This document shows, piece after piece, positions 1-4,658 of a stretch of 7,209 bases of DNA. Numbering within the stretch: the first letter of the stretch is position 1; the number at the start of each line of letters is the position of its first letter. Source of the stretch: Sphingobacterium thalpophilum (GTDB taxonomy: Bacteria; Bacteroidota; Bacteroidia; Flavobacteriales; Flavobacteriaceae); assembly GCA_943328865.2 (NCBI GenBank), contig CALQBR020000060.1, positions 1-7,209 on the forward strand. Reading direction: 5' to 3'. A program made the position numbers and the translations under genes. The notes beneath the pieces are model-generated. The model saw only the letters and a program-made list of their open reading frames with translations, made no database searches and was not told where the DNA came from.

Positions 1-12
1 AATATTTCTCAT

Positions 13-408
13 TTAATTTTTATTTATAAAACATTGGTCTAATTTTAACTCTCCCATCAAATCATCATATCCTACAACCCTACCCTTTACAGTTAAAATT
101 TGATTTTTATGGATTGAATTTGCTGGTTTTTCAAATGTACAAACAACACTATTACCTATTATGATTTGATTTTCTATAATATCAGTAACCACACCCTGAA
201 CTGCAATAGCCTTTTCAAGATATTTTTTATTAGCTTGATTAATATTAGTGGTGAACTCTTTAGTAATTTGGTCTGAAGAGACTATAAAAGCCGCGTCCTC
301 GTTTTCAAGATTCCTTTCTCCACCATGCATTAAATAATTATAACTCCAAAAGGCAACAAGTGAAAATATTGCAAGTGAAATAAAAATAATTTTAAATTTC
401 TTTTTCAT
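13..408 (-). CDS. Membrane-anchored OB-fold protein, tRNA_anti-like family
   Basis: This 131-residue protein has a basic N-terminus (MKKKFK) followed by one hydrophobic segment at about residues 7-25, so it is probably anchored in the inner membrane with the rest in the periplasm. There is no lipobox Cys. A linker (about 30-60) leads into a small beta-rich domain (about 65-131) with the patterns YLEKAIAVQGVVTDI, VKGRVVGYDDLMGELKLDQC and a conserved-looking pair of cysteines, C90 and C126. These match what I know of the tRNA_anti-like (OB-fold) family common in Bacteroidota, whose function is not established. An extracytoplasmic location makes tRNA binding unlikely despite the family name. The start is an ATG 10 nt after the stop of the DOMON gene, so it is probably the last gene of a three-gene operon. 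The family call is by pattern recognition only. Confidence 0.8.
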   Translation of the reverse strand: MKKKFKIIFISLAIFSLVAFWSYNYLMHGGERNLENEDAAFIVSSDQITKEFTTNINQANKKYLEKAIAVQGVVTDIIENQIIIGNSVVCTFEKPANSIHKNQILTVKGRVVGYDDLMGELKLDQCFINKN

Positions 409-418
409 TTATATTTTA

Positions 419-1198
419 TTAATTTATTTCAATCTTCTTAACCGTTTTATCATTATCATTTGAAAGCTCAACAAAATAAAGCCCTTTTGATAGATTTGTA
501 AGATCTAAAGCAATGTTAGTTTGATTTTCCAAAATAGTTAACTCCTTGATTAATTTAGCATTGGTGTCGAAAATTTTAATTTTAGACAATTGGATTAAAT
601 TTGTATTGGAGATATTAAAAATTCCGTTTGATGGATTAGGAGATATTGTAAGATTTTCTAAAGTCGGAAAACTTTCATTTCCTAATACCGAAAAAGTCAG
701 GTTTTGGGTATTAAAATAGCTATGCTCGTTAGCTACATTAGTATCAGGACCAATTGCCCAAATAATATTAAGATTAGATATAGTATTGTAAATAAATGAA
801 TAATCCTTAACGTCTCCTGTCGAAAGTGGCCTTGAAACAACCAATGTCCGAATAGCTCCCACCACTGAGTTACTCTCTATTTTTAAATTACTATTTGTTG
901 GATCTGTAATTGGTTTGCTGTGTCCACCCGGTAAATATTGGTCTAGCAATGAAGAGCCATAAGTAATACAATCTGTATTTCTATCCATAGCGGTTACATT
1001 AAAACCTATAGAAAACCATTTATTAGAAGGGCCAACTAAAGTAATTGTTGCTAACGAATTAGTTTGATCTAAATCAATTTTAACAGATAACGAAGCACCT
1101 GAAACTGTACTTAAAGCAACGGTCCCCGATGATTTGGTTTGAGCATTCGAAAAAAAAGACACTCCAATTAACAGTAGAAATAGTAATTTGTTTTTCAT
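419..1198 (-). CDS. Secreted DOMON-domain protein with T9SS type A sorting tail
   Basis: This 259-residue protein has a Sec signal peptide at 1-19 (cleavage expected at SNA/Q). A beta-rich domain at about 25-170 resembles DOMON: W61-FSIGFN, M71, the RPLSTGDVKDY segment around R123, and NIIWAIG (144-150) followed by H159. In DOMON cytochromes such as the cellobiose dehydrogenase heme domain, a Met and a His are the axial heme ligands. M71 and H159 sit at comparable places, so b-type heme binding is possible but not shown. Residues about 180-259 form a T9SS type A sorting domain (LTISPNPSNGIFNI, then KGLYFVEL and a basic, Ile-rich end). The mature protein should therefore cross the outer membrane and be attached to the surface or released. 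It starts 6 nt after the ankyrin gene's stop, which suggests translation from one message. The secretion call is firm, DOMON is likely, and heme is inference. Confidence 0.82.
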   Translation of the reverse strand: MKNKLLFLLLIGVSFFSNAQTKSSGTVALSTVSGASLSVKIDLDQTNSLATITLVGPSNKWFSIGFNVTAMDRNTDCITYGSSLLDQYLPGGHSKPITDPTNSNLKIESNSVVGAIRTLVVSRPLSTGDVKDYSFIYNTISNLNIIWAIGPDTNVANEHSYFNTQNLTFSVLGNESFPTLENLTISPNPSNGIFNISNTNLIQLSKIKIFDTNAKLIKELTILENQTNIALDLTNLSKGLYFVELSNDNDKTVKKIEIN

Positions 1199-1204
1199 GA
1201 TTTT

Positions 1205-1717
1205 TTATTTATTTAAAAGTATTATTAACTCCGTGTTTTTATTAAAAACTGCATAATCTAAAGCTTTTTTACCCTCATCGTCTTTAATATTTATATCCGC
1301 TCCATTTTTTAATAATGTTTTGGCTATTTCATTTTTATTAAAAAAGGTAGCATAAAGCAAGGCGGTCTTTCCTGTAGAATCTTTTTGATTGGTGTCGGCT
1401 TTTAACGACAGTAACTTTTCTAAAATTTGAAGATTGCCAGACATTACTGAGGCCATCAAAGCTGTTCCTTGTCCCGAATTATAATTTATCTCTTTTACTT
1501 TTTCAGCAAGAAACAAAGCAACCTCTTCATTGCCTCTATAACAAGCCAAAATCAACATACTTGAACCATTTTTATTTAAATGGTTTACAACATCTGGATT
1601 GTCATTATAAAAAACCAACAACTCTTTAACACTGCCACTTCTTGCAATATCAAACACATCTTTGCTTTGTGCCGAAATAAAAGTTGAAAAAAACAAAAAG
1701 TAAAATAGGTATCTCAT
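1205..1717 (-). CDS. Secreted ankyrin-repeat protein
   Basis: This 170-residue protein begins with a short signal peptide (about 1-16, cleavage at ISA/Q), so it is exported to the periplasm, with no sorting tail or lipobox. The rest is ankyrin repeats: a degenerate first one at about 18-47, then repeats near 49-80 (NGSSMLILACYRGNEEVALFL), 83-112 (GTALMASVMSGNLQILEKLL), 116-145 (GKTALLYATFFNKNEIAKTLL) and a partial capping repeat at 149-170 (GKKALDYAVFNKNTELIILL). Such domains bind other proteins and have no catalytic role. Small periplasmic ankyrin proteins in proteobacteria (AnkB of Pseudomonas, Cj1386 of Campylobacter) support catalase activity or its heme loading. No catalase is visible here, but the next gene encodes a possible heme-binding DOMON protein. 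It is the first gene of the 3-gene cluster and has an ATG start. Confidence 0.88.
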   Translation of the reverse strand: MRYLFYFLFFSTFISAQSKDVFDIARSGSVKELLVFYNDNPDVVNHLNKNGSSMLILACYRGNEEVALFLAEKVKEINYNSGQGTALMASVMSGNLQILEKLLSLKADTNQKDSTGKTALLYATFFNKNEIAKTLLKNGADINIKDDEGKKALDYAVFNKNTELIILLNK

Positions 1718-1743
1718 CGAAAGTAAATAAAGATTGTAAGTAG

Positions 1744-1751
1744 TAAATGTA
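1744..1751 (-). promoter_or_regulatory. Possible -7 element upstream of the ankyrin gene
   Basis: Read on the minus strand this is TACATTTA, one mismatch from the Bacteroidota -7 consensus TAnnTTTG. It lies 26 nt upstream of the ankyrin ATG, so a transcript would have a leader of about 20 nt. No good TTTG -33 element occurs at the usual 17-23 nt spacing: the nearest TTG is about 28 nt away. The call rests on position and one weak motif in AT-rich DNA. Confidence 0.22.
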
Positions 1752-1803
1752 AATAAATTGATTTCTAAACTATAATTTTCAATCTTAATTTTCTCTTAAC
1801 TTT

Positions 1804-1833
1804 TTTGGATTGCTATAAGTGAATCAATCCAAA
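1804..1833. repeat. Perfect 9-bp inverted repeat around the radical SAM stop codon
   Basis: The arms TTTGGATTG (1804-1812) and CAATCCAAA (1825-1833) are perfectly complementary, with a 12-nt loop. The minus-strand TAG stop codon of the radical SAM gene (1813-1815) lies inside the loop, and the upstream arm is part of the last codons of that gene. In the minus-strand transcript the hairpin is followed by A residues, not a U tract, so it is not a standard intrinsic terminator. It could protect the 3' end of the mRNA, act as a weak terminator, or be chance. Confidence 0.45.
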
Positions 1834-4008
1834 TTCCCGTAATGTCTTTATTGGTTTAGAATACCAGAACAATTCAAAATCCGAAAATTCATTTTCGAAA
1901 TCAGCTTTTATATCTTGAAAAGTATAAACTTTAGGATTTGAAACAGCGATTTTAACAAGTATTTCTATTAACCATTCCCCTTCCTTTTTATTGGTTTGAA
2001 TAGTAAAGCTTTCTTTCTTATCATGAAAAGTCAAGACCATCATCTCCCAAGAATTTCCTTTTTTAGATTTTACAAAATAATCAAAGGAAGGCTTTCCTCC
2101 TAACCAAACTAGCTTTGCTGTTGGTTTGATATTGAAATCATCTACTTGTTGCAAGGCATCAAAAATAAAATCAGGTTTTATCTTGGTCTTAGGAATTTTA
2201 AAATCAAACCAATCCTGCAGTTCATACTCAAAACAAATACCATGCATAAAATTATACAAAGATTTCTTAAGTCCAAAACTAAATTGATCGTGGTTAATCC
2301 CGGTGGGATCAATATAATTAATATCATTATTGGCAAATGTTCCTATCGTTTCTGACTCCTTTAAAACACCAAATTTATCTGGATATAAGCCAACTGGACT
2401 GTGGGCGGTCATGGCAAATTGATGCCAAAAACCAGATTGCAATACCCCTATTTCAAACAACTGTCGAACCATTTCAAGACTATCGACCGTTTCCTGGACT
2501 GTCTGCGTTGGATAGCCGTACATCAAATAAGCATGAACCATTATTCCAACTTCGGTGAAATTTCTAGTAACTTTTGCTACTTGTTCTACCGTTACCCCTT
2601 TGTCTATTAATTTTAATAACCGATCAGAAGCCACTTCTAATCCACCGGAAACGGCAATACAACCTGAGGCCTTGAGTAATAAGCATAAATCTTTGGAGAA
2701 ACTTTTCTCAAAACGAATGTTCGTCCACCAAGAAACAGTAAGGTTTCTGCGAAGAATTTCAAGAGCCAAAGCCCGCATCAACGCAGGAGGTGCCGCTTCA
2801 TCGACAAAGTGAAAACCATTTTGTCCTGTTTGAAGCATCATTTCTTCCATTCTGTCGCATAAGATGTTGGCGGCAACTGGTTCGTATATCTTAATATAAT
2901 CTAACGATATATCACAAAATGTGCATTTCCCCCAATAACATCCGTGGGCCATTGTGAGTTTGTTCCAGCGGCCATCGCTCCACATCCGGTGCATCGGATT
3001 GACAATTTCTATAACAGAAATGTATTGATCCAATAGTAAATCCGAGTAATCGGGCGTCCCGACTTCAGACTGCTTGTAATCTTTACAAGTTGAATGGTTA
3101 ATATATTGTACTTTATTATTTACTAAAGCAAAAGTGCGTTTTAAATCTTCTAGCTTTCGTTTTTCTTCTAGGTGTTCTACCAAATTTTCTAATGGCATTT
3201 CACCATCATCCAAAGTGATAAAATCGAAAAACTCAAAAACACGAGCGTCCGAAAGGGAACGCAATTCAGTATTTGGAAAACCACCTCCCATTGCAATTTT
3301 GATATCAGGATAGTACTTTTTCACCCATTGCGCACAGCGAAAAGAGGCGTATAAATTACCCGGGAAAGGAACCGATATTAAAAATAAAGTTGGTTGAATC
3401 GATTCTATACGTTCTTTTAAAATAGAGATTAAAATTGCGTCAATATATGTATACTCTTGCTGTAAAGCATGGTACAATTCGTCAAAACTGTTAGCAGAAC
3501 GCCCTAAACGCTCTGCATACCTACTGAATCCAAAATTTTCATCAACACATTCCACAATCAAATCAGAAATATCTTCCAGATACAAAGTCGCTAAATGTTT
3601 GGCTCTATCTTGAGTCCCCATAGTTCCAAAAGCCCAATCAAGAGTTTCCAACTGTTCAAATCGGGACGCTTCTGGCAAAAAGTCATCTTGACAAATTTGT
3701 AAGGCCAAGGTCGGATTTTTACCTTGAAGAAATAAAATAACCGCATCAATGGTTTTAATATATTCTAGTTGTAAGGCGATGATTCGCTTTGCGTTTTGAG
3801 AAAATGGCTCGTTGCAATTTGCTATATTTTGGAATAAATCCATCAAACCTTGTTTGGAAAACAATTTCAAAATGGTTTCAATACCCAAATCAGCTTGTGT
3901 GGCGGGAATGTTTTTGGTATTTAGAAATCCTTTGATATAAGCCGTTGCTGGATAAGGGGTATTAAGTTGCGTAAAGGGCGGCGTGATGAGGAAAATTTTA
4001 GTTTTCAA
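1813..4008 (-). CDS. B12-binding-type radical SAM protein, substrate unknown
   Basis: The protein is 731 residues from TTG 4008, or 738 from TTG 4029; numbering here follows the longer form. The N-terminus KIFLITPPFTQLNTPYPATA and a Rossmann-like segment at about 195-300 (LFLISVPFPGN, then IAMGGGFPNTELR at 245-257) resemble the cobalamin-binding domain of B12-dependent radical SAM enzymes, but no DxHxxG motif is present. The radical SAM core (about 350-560) has a cluster motif C364-YWGK-C369-TF-C372, followed by FHFVDEA (about 407), SGGLE (461-465) and a YLMYGYP strand (501-507). The C-terminal part (about 640-738) ends in a stretch that looks like a winged helix. Enzymes of this class use a 4Fe-4S cluster and SAM to make radicals, often for methylation or rearrangement. 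No partner genes adjoin it. No ATG exists between the in-frame TAA (4039-4041) and residue 63. TTG 4008 is preferred because it gives MKTKIFLITPP, an N-terminus I would expect for the family. Confidence 0.85.
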   Translation of the reverse strand: MKTKIFLITPPFTQLNTPYPATAYIKGFLNTKNIPATQADLGIETILKLFSKQGLMDLFQNIANCNEPFSQNAKRIIALQLEYIKTIDAVILFLQGKNPTLALQICQDDFLPEASRFEQLETLDWAFGTMGTQDRAKHLATLYLEDISDLIVECVDENFGFSRYAERLGRSANSFDELYHALQQEYTYIDAILISILKERIESIQPTLFLISVPFPGNLYASFRCAQWVKKYYPDIKIAMGGGFPNTELRSLSDARVFEFFDFITLDDGEMPLENLVEHLEEKRKLEDLKRTFALVNNKVQYINHSTCKDYKQSEVGTPDYSDLLLDQYISVIEIVNPMHRMWSDGRWNKLTMAHGCYWGKCTFCDISLDYIKIYEPVAANILCDRMEEMMLQTGQNGFHFVDEAAPPALMRALALEILRRNLTVSWWTNIRFEKSFSKDLCLLLKASGCIAVSGGLEVASDRLLKLIDKGVTVEQVAKVTRNFTEVGIMVHAYLMYGYPTQTVQETVDSLEMVRQLFEIGVLQSGFWHQFAMTAHSPVGLYPDKFGVLKESETIGTFANNDINYIDPTGINHDQFSFGLKKSLYNFMHGICFEYELQDWFDFKIPKTKIKPDFIFDALQQVDDFNIKPTAKLVWLGGKPSFDYFVKSKKGNSWEMMVLTFHDKKESFTIQTNKKEGEWLIEILVKIAVSNPKVYTFQDIKADFENEFSDFELFWYSKPIKTLREFGLIHL

Positions 4009-4061
4009 GACTATTAAATTAGTAAACAAAAATATAGGTTATTTATGAATTTATTATAAAT

Positions 4062-4086
4062 AATAAAACGAATCCTTATTTAAGGA
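4062..4086 (-). terminator. Weak hairpin plus T-rich stretch downstream of ytxJ
   Basis: On the minus strand, about 60 nt after the ytxJ stop, TCCTTAAATAAGGA can fold into a 5-6 bp stem with a tiny loop, followed by TTCGTTTTATT. This could be a weak intrinsic terminator separating ytxJ from the radical SAM gene. The stem is short and the T run is interrupted. The rest of the gap (4030-4146) is AT-rich, with a second all-AT palindrome at 4050-4067 and nothing else I can name. Confidence 0.25.
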
Positions 4087-4146
4087 ACTACCCCTAATAA
4101 ATAACATAACCAAATGCTGAATAAAAATTTAAAGTATATCTAAACT

Positions 4147-4539
4147 TTATAACCATCGTTTTAAATCTGCAGCATCAATATCGCTATGTGATACCTGATA
4201 AACCGATTCCCCATTTTTTATCAAGAGTAATTGAGGAGATTGATGTATTACTTTAAAATTCAAAGCAATAGCGTTAGAAATATCCCGATAAGCCAACAAA
4301 TCTAAAAAATAAATCGTAACTTGATGTTGCGTTAAATCAAACTCGTTTTCAAACTGTTTTAAAGCCATTCGGCTGATACTACAACGGGTGCTGTGTTTGA
4401 AAATAACAACTGGCTTATCTACAGATATTTCTATAATTTCATTCAACTGACCCAAATCAGTCAACGGGATCCAATTAACTTTAGAAGTTTGAAACTCTTC
4501 CCCAGAACTACTACCAAAAAGGCTATTAAAAATACTCAT
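4147..4539 (-). CDS. ytxJ: Bacillithiol-system monothiol protein YtxJ (BrxC-like)
   Basis: This 130-residue cytoplasmic protein has a thioredoxin-like fold and no signal peptide. After an N-terminal stretch (VNWIPLTDLGQLNEI), the strand PVVIFKHS leads to a single cysteine, C53, in the motif HSTRCSISRMAL, where a thioredoxin would have CxxC. A cis-Pro site follows at P102 (HQSPQLLLIKNG), then YQVSHSDIDAADL. This is the layout of the YtxJ/BrxC family, whose members remove bacillithiol from protein thiols. In B. subtilis the motif is TCPIS, and here Ser takes the place of Pro after the Cys. C53 is the only cysteine, so a monothiol mechanism is expected. The length is slightly over that of Firmicutes YtxJ. 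The ATG start lies divergent to clpB, 119 nt apart, and the gene may be transcribed alone. Bacillithiol use by this organism is inferred from the family. Confidence 0.85.
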   Translation of the reverse strand: MSIFNSLFGSSSGEEFQTSKVNWIPLTDLGQLNEIIEISVDKPVVIFKHSTRCSISRMALKQFENEFDLTQHQVTIYFLDLLAYRDISNAIALNFKVIHQSPQLLLIKNGESVYQVSHSDIDAADLKRWL

Positions 4540-4591
4540 TTCGTCTTATTTTAGGACATTTTGTCTTTACAAACCATTAATAAACAGACTT

Positions 4592-4624
4592 TTTGTCGGA
4601 ATTTACACATTGGAATACAAATTG
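4592..4624 (+). promoter_or_regulatory. Possible clpB promoter
   Basis: TTTG at 4592-4595 is followed after 20 nt by TACAAATTG (4616-4624). This resembles the Bacteroidota sigma-A pattern of a TTTG -33 box and a TAnnTTTG -7 box, with one extra base and a T-to-A change in the second box. Transcription would begin near 4630, giving a leader of about 30 nt before the clpB ATG. No CIRCE element (the HrcA operator, TTAGCACTC inverted repeat) is present in the 119 nt between ytxJ and clpB, so the basis of heat control is not visible. Confidence 0.3.
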
Positions 4625-4658
4625 AAAACATTTTTAGCAAAGTTAAAACAATATAGCC

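Noticed and set aside
13..408. Calling the OB-fold protein a tRNA-binding protein
   Set aside because: The membrane anchor places it outside the cytoplasm, and the family name reflects fold similarity only.
1205..1717. Naming the ankyrin gene ankB and calling it a catalase partner
   Set aside because: No catalase gene is present in the window, and ankyrin repeats alone do not identify a partner.
2146..2812. Several plus-strand open frames of 69-85 codons
   Set aside because: They lie wholly inside the radical SAM gene on the opposite strand, resemble no protein family, and overlap one another. They are shadows of the coding frame.
4083..4114. Promoter for the radical SAM gene: TTTG (minus strand, 4114-4111) and TAGTTCCT 20 nt later
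   Set aside because: The second box matches the -7 consensus at only three of the six fixed positions, no better than chance in such AT-rich DNA.
4540..4658. CIRCE/HrcA heat-shock operator upstream of clpB
   Set aside because: I looked for TTAGCACTC and its inverted partner and found neither half.
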